A stretch of 64,000 nucleotides of DNA from Leptolinea sp964446955 (GCA_964446955.1 CAYUQJ010000007.1:124001-188000), one strand, 5' to 3'. Shown: positions 7,611-17,186, counted from the stretch's first letter. Notes: generated by a model from the sequence alone, not told the origin. Program-made: numbers and translations.

Positions 7611-8705
7611 TTAAATCGCGGGGCTGTCCCCGAAAGATATCCCAAGGTCACGAGCAGTGAGAACACCATCGCTGTTAATATCCACCCGTTTGGGGTGTGC
7701 CAGTGCCTCTTCCAGGCTTACATCGACGATCGATCCATTTTGAAGGGCAACCATGCGGCCGAATCCACCGGCAGCAGCCAGCCTGACTGCGGCAGAGCCA
7801 TAGCGGGTAGCTAATTCACGGTCAAACGCGGTGGGTGTACCACCGCGCTGCAAATGTCCCAGCACGATCACTCGGCTTTCGATCTTTGTCAATCGGGTGA
7901 TCTCATCTGCCACCCTCACGCCGATACCACCCAGACGGGGTGTGTAGATTTCATCCCCCATCCGGCTGACAACGATCTCTCCACCTTTACGCTTTGCACC
8001 TTCCGCTACGGCTACGATACTGAAATGGGTACCCCGTTTGGATCGATGAAGGATTTTTTCGTTGATAAATTCCATGGTGAAAGGAATCTCAGGGATCAGT
8101 ATCACATCCGCTCCACCGGCTACCCCGGCACTCAAAGTGATGAAACCCGCATCGCGCCCCATCAATTCCAGAACCATCACCCTGTGATGAGCTTCCGCTG
8201 TGCTGTGAAGTCGGTCGATGGCTTCCGTCGCAATATTCAAAGCGGTATCAAACCCAAAAGAGCGTTCCGTTCCACCGATATCATTATCAATTGTTTTGGG
8301 TACACCGATGACCGGGACCCCAATGGGAAAGAGTTCGCGCGCAATACGCAATGTTCCATCACCGCCGACTACGATCAGAGCGTCAAGTTTGAGATCATGT
8401 ATGTTGTTCTTGATCTTCTGGGACACGTCCTCAACCACTTCCACACCGGCCCGGATCACTTTTCGGGCAAAGGGATTTCCCCGGTTCGCGGAACCTAAAA
8501 TCGTCCCACCGCGCGGAAGAATACCCCGGACGGCTGACTGGTCGAGCGGAAACAATCCGTAATCGCCAAGAAATCCGTCAAATCCGTCACGGACTCCCAT
8601 TACTTCACAGTCATACTGATTAATGGCGGTCTTTACAACCGCGCGGATAACCGCATTCAGCCCGGGGGCGTCACCACCTCCGGTCAGGATGGCAATTCGC
8701 TTCAT
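7611..8705 (-). CDS. pfkA: 6-phosphofructokinase
   Basis: Phosphorylates fructose 6-phosphate in glycolysis. Motifs: TGGGDAPGLNA at the N-terminus, GGDGTL for the nucleotide, PKTIDNDIGGTERSFGFDTA, and EGAKR with GHLQRGG for the sugar. Gly in GGDG favours ATP, whereas Lys in PKTIDND is the residue found in PPi-dependent enzymes. This combination is that of the actinobacterial-type (group III) PFKs, which use ATP. I place the start at ATG 8705, which has GGAGGG immediately upstream, not at the longer 8723. The product is then 364 aa. Confidence 0.95.
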   Translation of the reverse strand: MKRIAILTGGGDAPGLNAVIRAVVKTAINQYDCEVMGVRDGFDGFLGDYGLFPLDQSAVRGILPRGGTILGSANRGNPFARKVIRAGVEVVEDVSQKIKNNIHDLKLDALIVVGGDGTLRIARELFPIGVPVIGVPKTIDNDIGGTERSFGFDTALNIATEAIDRLHSTAEAHHRVMVLELMGRDAGFITLSAGVAGGADVILIPEIPFTMEFINEKILHRSKRGTHFSIVAVAEGAKRKGGEIVVSRMGDEIYTPRLGGIGVRVADEITRLTKIESRVIVLGHLQRGGTPTAFDRELATRYGSAAVRLAAAGGFGRMVALQNGSIVDVSLEEALAHPKRVDINSDGVLTARDLGISFGDSPAI

Positions 8706-8816
8706 GATCCCTCCTTTACGCAAACCTCAAATGCCCGTATACCTTATAGTATCTGGCAAAAATTGTACACGCAAGCCAAAAAACATAAATTCATCCTAAA
8801 ATTAATGTAAATCATT

Positions 8817-10208
8817 ATGGATCATAAAGAACATGTTGTTCTCTGGTGGATACGGCGGGATTTGCGCCTGTGGAATAATCCGGCATTTTCTGCTGCCATT
8901 TCAACAGGCCTGCCAGTCATTCCGGTTTATATTCTGGATGAACGATTGCTTGTTGAACCCGAGAATCGCCGACAACGGTTTTTAATTTCGGGTCTTCATC
9001 GTATAGAGGAGACAATACGTAAACGTGGTGGGCGGTTGGTTGTTCGTCGGGGGAAACCGGAGGATGAATTAAAGAGATTGGTAGAAGAGACCAGCGCATT
9101 GCAGATTTTTGCTGAAGAGGATTATTCCACTTATGCCCGAAGGCGCGATACAGAAATTGGCAGCAAACTGCCAGTGAGTTTGATTCCCGGTTTGACAGTA
9201 CATCATCCTCTAGCTGTGCTAAAAGATGATGGAAAACCATACACTGTTTTCACGCCATTCAGCCGCAAATGGAAATCCCTACCTGAATTTAGCCCGTCAG
9301 GAAAAATGAGTGAATGTCCATTCAAAAAGACCGATTGGCCGGATTCGGTCAGATTACCCGAAGACCGGCCCGTACCCGGTTTTCCGGCTGGAGAGATGGA
9401 GGGCCAAAGCCGGTTGCTTTCATTTCTCCAGGATCGGTTGAATGGATACGATGAGGCACGGAACCGAATGGATGTAGATGGTACTTCTGGTCTATCTCCG
9501 TATTTGCGGTTTGGAATGATATCACCGTCGTTTCTTGCATCAGAGATTCGGGGGCTTATTCGTCAACAAAACATAAGTCTCGGCGCACCTGTCTGGTTGA
9601 ACGAATTGATTTGGCGCGAATTCTATCAATCCATTCTTTATCATTTTCCGAACGTAATCCGTGAAGCATTTAACCCAAAATACCGGAATATTGAATGGCG
9701 GAACTCCCTGGACGAATTGAATGCCTGGAAACAGGGAATGACGGGCTATCCGGTGGTGGATGCGGCCATGAGACAACTGGCATCGACGGGATGGATGCAT
9801 AATCGTGCCCGTATGATCACCGCTTCGTTCCTGACCAAAGATCTGCTGATCAACTGGCAGGAGGGGGAACGCTGGTTTATGGAGCAACTGGTGGATGGTG
9901 ATCCGGCTTCCAACAATGGCGGTTGGCAATGGTCAGCGGGTACCGGAACGGATGCGGCTCCGTATTACCGAATTTTCAACCCGGTATTGCAGGGAAAGAA
10001 GTTTGACCCGCATGGCGATTATGTCCGTCGCTGGGTTCCGGAACTTGGCGGTTTGCCGGCTGAGTGGATCCACGAACCCTGGTTGATGCCCACATCTCTC
10101 CAGACCAAACTGGGCGTCACGATTGGTAAGGATTATCCGATGCCGATTGTTGATCATAAAATAGCCAGGGAACGGGCGCTTGCGGCTTATAAAGAAGCTG
10201 CCGGTTAA
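8817..10208 (+). CDS. phr: Deoxyribodipyrimidine photolyase
   Basis: Light-driven repair of pyrimidine dimers. The 463-aa protein begins with the photolyase alpha/beta domain (WWIRRDLRLWNNPAF, about 10-24) and ends with the FAD-binding helical domain: SGLSPYLRFGMIS, WLNELIWREFYQ, GYPVVDAAMRQLASTGWMHNRAR, DLLINWQEGERWFM and DPASNNGGWQW. These fit class I CPD photolyases; a cryptochrome-like role is less likely. No clear Shine-Dalgarno sequence precedes the ATG. It stands alone between pfkA (divergent) and the PspC-domain gene. Confidence 0.95.
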   Translation: MDHKEHVVLWWIRRDLRLWNNPAFSAAISTGLPVIPVYILDERLLVEPENRRQRFLISGLHRIEETIRKRGGRLVVRRGKPEDELKRLVEETSALQIFAEEDYSTYARRRDTEIGSKLPVSLIPGLTVHHPLAVLKDDGKPYTVFTPFSRKWKSLPEFSPSGKMSECPFKKTDWPDSVRLPEDRPVPGFPAGEMEGQSRLLSFLQDRLNGYDEARNRMDVDGTSGLSPYLRFGMISPSFLASEIRGLIRQQNISLGAPVWLNELIWREFYQSILYHFPNVIREAFNPKYRNIEWRNSLDELNAWKQGMTGYPVVDAAMRQLASTGWMHNRARMITASFLTKDLLINWQEGERWFMEQLVDGDPASNNGGWQWSAGTGTDAAPYYRIFNPVLQGKKFDPHGDYVRRWVPELGGLPAEWIHEPWLMPTSLQTKLGVTIGKDYPMPIVDHKIARERALAAYKEAAG

Positions 10209-10363
10209 CAACTGCTAACGTGAAAAAGTATTGGATCGGAATGGCTGGGACTTGTGCGATTGTTATAGGAATGGATTAGTACAGCCCTTTTTGCATGCTA
10301 AAACTTTTATCAAAACGGTGCAACAATTCCACTACCTTTCCGTATAAAGGTATGGAGGAAACA

Positions 10364-10585
10364 ATGGAACCGAAAAAATTGTATCGCAGTATCAAGAATA
10401 GAATGCTTGGTGGAGTTGCCGCCGGTCTGGGTGATTATTTAAGCATTGATCCTACCCTGGTGCGTCTGGGATTCGTCGCTCTGGCGTTGATGGGAGGCCC
10501 TGGAATTGTGGTCTACATCATCATGTGGTTGGTAGTACCCCCCGAACCGTTGGATGAACCGCCATCGCAGACAATTGACCTGTAA
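10364..10585 (+). CDS. PspC domain protein
   Basis: A 73-aa protein made almost entirely of one PspC domain: KKLYRSIKNRMLGGVAAGLGDYLSIDPTLVRLGFVALAL, then a membrane helix IVVYIIMWLVVPPEP. The family takes part in envelope stress responses or anchors toxin-like modules. I choose ATG 10364 because GGAGG (10354-10358) lies 5 bases upstream, although the frame is open from 10295. No pspA or pspF-like gene is nearby. Confidence 0.9.
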   Translation: MEPKKLYRSIKNRMLGGVAAGLGDYLSIDPTLVRLGFVALALMGGPGIVVYIIMWLVVPPEPLDEPPSQTIDL

Positions 10586-10595
10586 CTTAAAAAAC

Positions 10596-10636
10596 AGAAA
10601 GACAGCCGTATACAAAAAAGCGGCTGTCTTTCTTTA
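10596..10636 (+). terminator. Intrinsic terminator after the PspC gene
   Basis: AGAAAGACAGCCG (10596-10608) and CGGCTGTCTTTCT (10621-10633) form a perfect 13-bp stem, followed by further T residues. It lies between the convergent PspC and wbpA-like genes. Confidence 0.88.
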
Positions 10637-10659
10637 ATAGCCAAAGTTTTGCTGTGAGA

Positions 10660-11982
10660 TTAAAGCCCCAACCCGACAGCGGTGTAATAAAATCCCAGAC
10701 TGCGGGCGGCAGTGGCATTAAAAACGCGCCGTCCGTCAACCAGAATCGGGGTGCGCAGTTTTGATTTCATCTGGTCCAGGTTGATGTTCTTGTAAGCATC
10801 ATGCTTCACCATGACTACAACTGCGTCGCAGCCAGCGGCTTTTTCCATTACACTGCCGTTATAGTCTTCCACGTAGGGATCATGGATTACTACTTCCGCG
10901 CCCAACGCGTCCAGCCCTCCGATAAGAGTGGCTGAGGGGCTGTTACGGGTATCATCTGAATTTTCCAGATAGGCATAACCAAGAACCAGTATGCGAGAAT
11001 CTTTCATTTTTCTATCATGTTGTTCCAGTGCTTTTTCCACCATCTTGACCATGTGGATTGGCATTTGATCATTGATGGAGCGAGCAGCCGGGATTAACCG
11101 GAGGGGAACATCACTACCCTGAATACCATACGCCAGCAGCCAGGGATCCTTGGGGATGCAGTGTCCGCCCACACCGGCACCGGGTATGTGCATTGACCGG
11201 AAGGGGCTTTTATTTACCAATTCGCGCACGCGCAGGACATCGGCTCCAGCTTGCTCACAGATAAGAGCAACTTCGTTGGCAAACGCGATCTGGACATCTC
11301 GGTAGGTGTTTTCCACGGTTTTAACCAGCTCGGCGGTAGCCCAATCAACTGCATCCAGGTCTGCTTCCACGATCGTCCGATACAGCGTGATCATTGCCTG
11401 TGCGGTATCCGGCGAATCACCGCCGCATACACGGCTCATTTGCCGCAGATTTGTCAGCAGCTTGCCGGGCATAACACGTTCCGGGCAATTCCCCAGGTAA
11501 AAGTCTTTTCCAACCTTGCGTCCGTACTGTTCAAGAATGGGCAACACTGTGCCTTTCATGGTTCCCGGGGCTATAGTGGATTCAATAATGACCATGGCAC
11601 CAGGCTTTAGCACACTGGAAAGCTGGGAACAGGCAGATTTGAGAGCTGCGTAACGGGGAACATGCGTTTCATCCACAGGTGTTTCTACGTCAATAAGAAT
11701 AATGTCACGATCACGCAGATCATCATAATCCGTGGAAGCGCGCATCATCTTGCCGCCTACCACTTTCCCCAGGAGGTCTTCCAAACCGGGTTCGTCACCT
11801 TCGATGGGTGACTTTCCGTTGTTGATCATCTTTACTCTGTCCTCGCGAATCTCCATCCCGAGGACATTAAATCCCTTTTCTGCAAACATGGCCGCCACCG
11901 GCAGCCCCACATATCCAAGCCCAATAACAGCCAGGCGGGCGTTCTTTGATTCAATGAGTTCAATCAGTTGTTTTTGTGACAT
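10660..11982 (-). CDS. wbpA: UDP-GlcNAc 6-dehydrogenase (WbpA-type nucleotide-sugar dehydrogenase)
   Basis: Oxidises UDP-GlcNAc (C6) to the uronic acid with NAD. The 440-aa protein has the Rossmann motif LAVIGLGYVGLPVA (about 17-30), a central linking helix and the catalytic cysteine in GVGGHCIPKDPWLL. The NCPERVMPGKL segment marks the WbpA/WecC branch over UDP-glucose dehydrogenases. It is the last gene of the wbpD-E-B-A set, which favours UDP-GlcNAc as substrate. A terminator-like hairpin separates it from wbpB by 118 bases, so its level may be lower or separately controlled. Confidence 0.88.
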   Translation of the reverse strand: MSQKQLIELIESKNARLAVIGLGYVGLPVAAMFAEKGFNVLGMEIREDRVKMINNGKSPIEGDEPGLEDLLGKVVGGKMMRASTDYDDLRDRDIILIDVETPVDETHVPRYAALKSACSQLSSVLKPGAMVIIESTIAPGTMKGTVLPILEQYGRKVGKDFYLGNCPERVMPGKLLTNLRQMSRVCGGDSPDTAQAMITLYRTIVEADLDAVDWATAELVKTVENTYRDVQIAFANEVALICEQAGADVLRVRELVNKSPFRSMHIPGAGVGGHCIPKDPWLLAYGIQGSDVPLRLIPAARSINDQMPIHMVKMVEKALEQHDRKMKDSRILVLGYAYLENSDDTRNSPSATLIGGLDALGAEVVIHDPYVEDYNGSVMEKAAGCDAVVVMVKHDAYKNINLDQMKSKLRTPILVDGRRVFNATAARSLGFYYTAVGLGL

Positions 11983-12041
11983 GCGTTTTCCTTAATGGAT
12001 AACGGAATTTGGATTTGTGTGAACAGCAGGCCAATTGTATC

Positions 12042-12073
12042 AAAAGACCCTGCCATAAACCTGGGCAGGGTCT
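12042..12073 (-). terminator. Terminator-like hairpin between wbpB and wbpA
   Basis: On the minus strand AGACCCTGCC (12073-12064) pairs with GGCAGGGTCT (12054-12045) as a perfect 10-bp stem, followed by TTTTG. It falls inside the putative operon, so it may be a partial terminator. Confidence 0.75.
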
Positions 12074-12100
12074 ACAATTTATCCAAACCCTTTTATTCGA

Positions 12101-13105
12101 TTAAAAATTTACAACCTGATTCGTCTTACCGGCTTCCACCAATGCCAGAGCGATGCGTAACGCCGCGAGTCCATCTTCACCGGAAACAGGTACGGGTGTA
12201 TCTTCAATGATAGATTTCAGAAAACCCTGTAATTCTGCTTTCAACGGTTCATAGCGCTGAAAGGCAAAACGCACCATTCCGCCTTCGCTCACACCACGAA
12301 GATTTTTCAGGGAATCCCATGCCAGTCCGGATGCCTGGGCATTCTCATAGAAGTAAAGGTCCTGAGTCAGGTCGTCGACGCGGAAGAGACCACGTTCGCC
12401 CAGAACGAGAACTTCACGAATCTTCGTTGGGGTTAGCCAGTTGATCTCTACAGCAGCTGTGATTCCATCCGGGAAGCGGAGCATCCCGAATAGTAGATCT
12501 TCGTGATCGGTGTGAATGCGCTGTTCCGTCTCAGCGTACAGCCTCACGGGATCCATACCTGTCAGGAATCGGATGATGTCCGCGTCGTGCGGGGCCAGGT
12601 CGATCACAACACCGACATCACGAATGCGTGCGGGGAAGGGTCCGGCCCGGCGGCAGAAAACCTGGTACAGGCGGCCCAGTTCACCGGCATCAAGGCGCTT
12701 CTTCAGCTCTTGAATAGCTGGATTGAACCGGACAATATGACCGACCATCAACTTGCGGTTAAGCTTCTTCGCCAGAGCGATCAGGCGATTGCCTTCTTCG
12801 AGTGTAGCCGCAATCGGCTTTTCCACCAGAACATGGGCGCCAGAATTGAGAACATCGGTTACGACCTGCTCATGCATCGCAGTAGGTACCGCGACATCGA
12901 CAGCCTGCGGTTTTTCCTTTTCCAGTAGTTCCCGGTAGTCGGAATAAGCCCTTGCGCCGTACGTTTTACCGATGCCTTCTGCTGTGGCGAGGTTTACATC
13001 TGACACGGCAACCAGGTCAGCTTCTGCCAGTTCTGAGTACACACGGGCATGATTTCTTCCCATGGAACCGACGCCAATCACTGCAGTCTTTACAGTTCCG
13101 GCCAT
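12101..13105 (-). CDS. wbpB: Gfo/Idh/MocA-family UDP-N-acetyl-glucosaminuronate 3-dehydrogenase (WbpB-type)
   Basis: A 334-aa NAD-dependent oxidoreductase. Seen: Rossmann start VIGVGSMGRNHARVYSEL, the family EKP motif in HVLVEKPIAATLEEG (about 91-105) and the C-terminal APHDADIIRFL helix. In the WbpA-B-E-D pathway it oxidises C3 of UDP-GlcNAcA before amination. It is 3 bases downstream of the aminotransferase gene, which strongly suggests cotranscription. Other substrates in this broad family cannot be excluded from sequence alone. Confidence 0.82.
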   Translation of the reverse strand: MAGTVKTAVIGVGSMGRNHARVYSELAEADLVAVSDVNLATAEGIGKTYGARAYSDYRELLEKEKPQAVDVAVPTAMHEQVVTDVLNSGAHVLVEKPIAATLEEGNRLIALAKKLNRKLMVGHIVRFNPAIQELKKRLDAGELGRLYQVFCRRAGPFPARIRDVGVVIDLAPHDADIIRFLTGMDPVRLYAETEQRIHTDHEDLLFGMLRFPDGITAAVEINWLTPTKIREVLVLGERGLFRVDDLTQDLYFYENAQASGLAWDSLKNLRGVSEGGMVRFAFQRYEPLKAELQGFLKSIIEDTPVPVSGEDGLAALRIALALVEAGKTNQVVNF

Positions 13106-13108
13106 TGT

Positions 13109-14191
13109 CTATCCCTTTGCCATGAATTCATTAATGGTTGTCATGACTTTTTCCCTGTCTTCTGATGTTATACCCGGATGGACAGGTATGGAAAGGACTT
13201 CTGAAGCAGCTTTTTCTGTCTCTGGCAGTGATATGTTGTAGCCATATTCGGTAATATAGAAGCTCTGTTTATGGATCGGTACAGGGTAGTAGACTTCTGA
13301 ACCGATCTCGTGTTCGGCCAGGTAGGCCCGCAGAGTATCGCGTTTACCGTCGGGAACGCGGACGGTGTACTGGTGGTAGACATGCACATAACCGTCCGGG
13401 ACATAAGGCGTTGTAACACCCTTTAAGTGTTTATTATAAAAAGCGGCATTGTCCTGACGTTTGCCATTAAATTTTTCCAGTTTGGCAATCTGCGCCAGAC
13501 CTATGGCAGCATGCATATCTGTCATGCGGAAGTTATAGCCAAGCTCATCATGATAGTAACGTTTGCGCATCCCATGATTGCGTATAACCCGGCAGGCTTC
13601 ATCAGTGGCATCGTCATTTGACGTAATCATTCCACCTTCACCGGAGGTGATGTTCTTGGTCGGGTAGAGGGAAAAAGCCCCGGTTCCGAACGAACCCACT
13701 TTTTTCCCCTTAAAAGTTGCACCATGGGCCTGGCAGGCGTCTTCGATCACGATCAAATTGTGTTTTTTCGCGATATCCATGATGCGATCCATATCACAGC
13801 TCAATCCAAACAAATGCACCGGAAGAATGGCTTTTGTTTTTGGTGTTATGGCGGCTTCTATCTTGCTGACATCAAGATTGAAAGTCCGTGGATCGATGTC
13901 TACAAATACTGGACGAGCGCCGGCGTATAAAACACTGTTGGCAGACGCGATAAACGTGAAGGCGGATGTAATAACTTCATCACCGGGGCCAATTTTGTGG
14001 GCCAGCAAGGCAATATGCAAAGCCGTAGTCCCCGACGAAGTGGCGATGGCGTGTTTTGTGGTACACATTTTTGCAAAGGCTTCTTCAAAAGCCTTGGTTT
14101 TGGGACCCTGGGCGATGATGCCGGAGTCTAATACCTCTAATACCGCTTTTTTTTCATCATCCCCGATCTGGGGTTTGGCCATGTTAATCAT
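13109..14191 (-). CDS. wbpE: DegT/DnrJ/EryC1-family sugar-nucleotide aminotransferase (WbpE-type)
   Basis: PLP-dependent aminotransferase acting on the 3-keto sugar made by WbpB. Motifs: SSGTTALHIAL (phosphate contact), EDACQAHGATFKG and the PLP lysine in SLYPTKNITSGEGG near residue 180. I use ATG 14191, which overlaps the previous gene's stop as ATGA and has GGAG 8 bases upstream; ATG 14206 is possible. The tight overlap with the acetyltransferase gene indicates one operon. Family-level identity is sure; the exact sugar rests on the neighbours. Confidence 0.87.
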   Translation of the reverse strand: MINMAKPQIGDDEKKAVLEVLDSGIIAQGPKTKAFEEAFAKMCTTKHAIATSSGTTALHIALLAHKIGPGDEVITSAFTFIASANSVLYAGARPVFVDIDPRTFNLDVSKIEAAITPKTKAILPVHLFGLSCDMDRIMDIAKKHNLIVIEDACQAHGATFKGKKVGSFGTGAFSLYPTKNITSGEGGMITSNDDATDEACRVIRNHGMRKRYYHDELGYNFRMTDMHAAIGLAQIAKLEKFNGKRQDNAAFYNKHLKGVTTPYVPDGYVHVYHQYTVRVPDGKRDTLRAYLAEHEIGSEVYYPVPIHKQSFYITEYGYNISLPETEKAASEVLSIPVHPGITSEDREKVMTTINEFMAKG

Positions 14192-14793
14192 TCTATTTTC
14201 TCCCATTCACTCAATGGAATCTCTACAATTGCGTGGCATTCCGGGCAAACAGCTGCCATCTTGCCATTTATAATTTCACCTTTATTTAATTTCTCGCCAC
14301 AGGCGCACACAAAACCATGTAAACGGGCAGGGTTACCGTAGACCAGTCCATAATCGGGAACATCGTGTGTCACTACGCTTCCGGAACCGACCATAGCCCA
14401 TTCACCAATGGTCACACCACAACGAATGGTTGAATTGGCACCCAGACCGGCGCCCTTCTTGACCAGGGTTCTGGTGACTACCCAGTCATCCGTGCTTTTT
14501 ACGCTCAAATCGGGATTTACCGCCCTCGGACGCAGGTCGTTGGTAAAACAGACATGCGGTCCTGCGAAAACCCCGTCTTCAAGGGTAACACCATGATAGA
14601 CCGATACGTTGTTCTGGATCTTCACATGATCGCCGATCTGAACATCATTGTCGACATACACGCCTTTACCCAGATTGCAACTCTTGCCAATGTGAGCCCC
14701 CGGCCGAATTTGACAGAACAACCAGATGGCGGTTCCATCGCCAATAACGGCGTCGGCAGCCACATCAGATGTGGGATGAATACGTACTGCCAT
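14188..14793 (-). CDS. wbpD: Left-handed beta-helix sugar N-acetyltransferase (WbpD-type) with zinc-ribbon tail
   Basis: A hexapeptide-repeat acetyltransferase (201 aa) that would acetylate the 3-amino group of UDP-GlcNAc3NA. Repeats run from IGDGTAIW to VPDYGLVYGNPARLHG (about 17-158). The C-terminal extension has two Cys pairs, CACGEKL and CPEC, spaced like a zinc ribbon, a feature seen in WbpD-like enzymes. First gene of the wbpD-E-B-A operon, divergent from the flippase gene. Confidence 0.86.
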   Translation of the reverse strand: MAVRIHPTSDVAADAVIGDGTAIWLFCQIRPGAHIGKSCNLGKGVYVDNDVQIGDHVKIQNNVSVYHGVTLEDGVFAGPHVCFTNDLRPRAVNPDLSVKSTDDWVVTRTLVKKGAGLGANSTIRCGVTIGEWAMVGSGSVVTHDVPDYGLVYGNPARLHGFVCACGEKLNKGEIINGKMAAVCPECHAIVEIPLSEWEKIE

Positions 14794-15057
14794 GCAGTAT
14801 CTCCTTAATACGAAGATTTATTTTTATGAATAGTCCGGAATTTCTGTAGTACTGAATAGAAAACCGTTTTTCGTAAAATTTCACCACATTGTATCACTTG
14901 CGAATGCTATCCCGGTCCCGGACTATCGATACTGGAGTAATATTAATTGCTCCGTTAATTCAATAGCAATCAATAAGTTTGGTATCATCTTCCGGCAAAG
15001 GTTCCGGGGAATCTATATAAATTCTTCAACGTAGTAAGTGAGCAACCGCAACAGCAT

Positions 15058-16512
15058 ATGTTCAAACAGTTCTTAAAAGAGAGCTTCATTTATACGATAG
15101 GCAACATACTCATTCGAGGTGTTTCTTATTTCCTGCTGCCTTTCTATACAAGTGTTTTGGTACCAACTGATTTTGGTATTACCGACATATTACTGCTATT
15201 TACATCCTTTTCGGCGATCATCGTGTCATTTGAGGTCGTTCAGGGGCTTATTGTTTTCTATACCAATTGTGATGATGAACAGGTAAAAAAAGCATATGCC
15301 TCAACGGCTTTGTGGTTCGCGCTGGCAGCCTATTCCATTTTTGGCATTGTTTGTCTTATCTGGGCGGAACCGTTTTCCACCATGCTGTTCGGTCAGCCTG
15401 GACGGGCATTCATTTTTCAATTGAACGTCTTCTCCATGCTGGGTTTTGGCCTGTCGTACGTAACGGTCAATCAATTGCGGTATGACCACAAACCCAGAGA
15501 GTACGCGCTTGTTGGTTTGATCACGTCTGTGATGACCATTGCTCCGACAATCCTGCTGGTTCTTTTCCTGAAGCAGGGGGCAAACGGGGTGATTGCAGGG
15601 CAGATGATCGGGAATATCTCTGGTGCGGCGTTGGCGGTTTACCTGGGACGGAAATCTTACTCGTTCCATGTTGATTGGGTGAAATTGCGCACTATGTTGC
15701 TTTTTTCCATTCCGCTGGTTCCATCCAACGTCGGTTCGCTGGTGATGGTTTATATAAACCGTGTGGCGATTAATTCAATAATGTCGTTAGCCGATGTGGG
15801 TATATATGGTGTGGCATACAGGGTGACTTCCATCATTGAGGTCATCATGATGGGGTTTCGGACAGCCCTGCCCCCGTTAATCTATGATAATTTTGACAAA
15901 CAGGATACACCGAAAGAAATCGTTCGGATCTTCAATTATTTCGCATCTTTTTCGTTATTATTTATATTATTCCTGTCATTGTTCTCGGATGAGATTGTTC
16001 ACATATTCACGCATCCCGCATATTACAGCGCTGCAAGGATAATTCCGGTAATGGCCTGCGCGTACGCCTTCGGACAGGTGAAGATATTTTCGTTGGGTTG
16101 GGCTATCGTCAAGAAACCCCAGAAATTTGCCATCATTAATATACTGGGAGCCGCTCTGGCAATCGTTCTGAACTATGTGCTGATTCCTCATATGGGTATT
16201 CTGGGTGCCGCGTGGGCCAGTCTTATCACAAATGCCGTGGCTGCAGTCGCGCTGATCAACTTAAGTCAGACGTATTACTATGTTCCTTTTCAATGGAAAA
16301 ATTTGTTTCTGGCGTCCGGGCTATTTTTTTTGATCGTTGTGGTCTCAGAGCTCATACCGGTAGAATTTAACCTACTGCTGACGATTCTGATCAATCTCTG
16401 TCTTCTTGCTGTTGGAGCGGCGTCGTTGGTTTTATTCAAATTGATCAAGACAGACGATATTACTCTTTTGATCAAAAAAGCCAGACTTTACCTGGCCAAA
16501 CGCAGTTTCTGA
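15058..16512 (+). CDS. Wzx-type polysaccharide flippase (MOP superfamily)
   Basis: A 484-aa integral membrane protein with about 12-14 hydrophobic segments and the Polysacc_synt start FIYTIGNILIRGVSYFLLPFYT. Such proteins flip lipid-linked oligosaccharide units across the membrane. Its gene lies back to back with the UDP-GlcNAc3NAcA operon, so it may export a glycan containing that sugar. No polymerase or glycosyltransferase cluster is adjacent, so the glycan (capsule, S-layer or protein glycan) is unknown. Confidence 0.9.
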   Translation: MFKQFLKESFIYTIGNILIRGVSYFLLPFYTSVLVPTDFGITDILLLFTSFSAIIVSFEVVQGLIVFYTNCDDEQVKKAYASTALWFALAAYSIFGIVCLIWAEPFSTMLFGQPGRAFIFQLNVFSMLGFGLSYVTVNQLRYDHKPREYALVGLITSVMTIAPTILLVLFLKQGANGVIAGQMIGNISGAALAVYLGRKSYSFHVDWVKLRTMLLFSIPLVPSNVGSLVMVYINRVAINSIMSLADVGIYGVAYRVTSIIEVIMMGFRTALPPLIYDNFDKQDTPKEIVRIFNYFASFSLLFILFLSLFSDEIVHIFTHPAYYSAARIIPVMACAYAFGQVKIFSLGWAIVKKPQKFAIINILGAALAIVLNYVLIPHMGILGAAWASLITNAVAAVALINLSQTYYYVPFQWKNLFLASGLFFLIVVVSELIPVEFNLLLTILINLCLLAVGAASLVLFKLIKTDDITLLIKKARLYLAKRSF

Positions 16513-16525
16513 TTAGAATCAGATC

Positions 16526-17182
16526 ATGCATACTGAAAAGCCGGTCTATCCCGTTCCATCCAGAGAGACACGGGCCGAGATTCGGGTAGCGAATTCCCGT
16601 TTTATCGCTACCATTGCACCTGCCAGAAGTGTGGAAGAAGCCAGATCCTTCATCAATAGAATAAAAACAGAATTCTCGGATGCCTCTCACAATGTGCCGG
16701 TGTTTCTAATCGGTCACGGCGATTCTGTAACGGCCCATTGCAGCGATGACGGCGAACCATCTGGTACCGCCGGGCGCCCCGCATTGGCTGTATTACAGGG
16801 CAGCGGACTTGGTGATGTAGTACTGGTGATCACCCGCTATTTCGGAGGCACCAAGCTGGGAACGGGTGGTCTGGTGAGGGCTTATTCGGATTCAGTACGG
16901 GCTGTATTGGAGAAAGTCGAACGATCAGCCCGGGTGATGACGGATACGGTCATGGCCGTATTTCCGTACACCTATCTGGAACGTGTTCGCCGTTTGGTAA
17001 CAGCCTGTGGAGGTGAGATCCTGGACGAGGAATTCACGGCAGACGTGACAATAACCACGCGGTTTCGCGAGGAAGATACACCGCAATTCCAGGCTCAGAT
17101 GGCTGAATTGACCAGCGGTAGAGTGCACCCGGAGATCATCGAATCTGGGGAGATGCTGATGCCCTGGGTGGAAGTTAAATAA
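16526..17182 (+). CDS. yigZ: YigZ/IMPACT family protein (UPF0029)
   Basis: A 218-aa two-domain protein. The N-terminal UPF0029 domain shows NSRFIATIAP, SHNVPVFLIG, SDDGEPSGTAGRPAL and ITRYFGGTKLGTGGLVRAYS, all diagnostic. A smaller DUF1949-type domain follows (about 135-205). Relatives bind nucleic acid or ribosomes; eukaryotic IMPACT modulates Gcn2. Starts 13 bases after the flippase stop, possibly cotranscribed, and ends just before a convergent tRNA gene. Confidence 0.92.
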   Translation: MHTEKPVYPVPSRETRAEIRVANSRFIATIAPARSVEEARSFINRIKTEFSDASHNVPVFLIGHGDSVTAHCSDDGEPSGTAGRPALAVLQGSGLGDVVLVITRYFGGTKLGTGGLVRAYSDSVRAVLEKVERSARVMTDTVMAVFPYTYLERVRRLVTACGGEILDEEFTADVTITTRFREEDTPQFQAQMAELTSGRVHPEIIESGEMLMPWVEVK

Positions 17183-17186
17183 AAAG

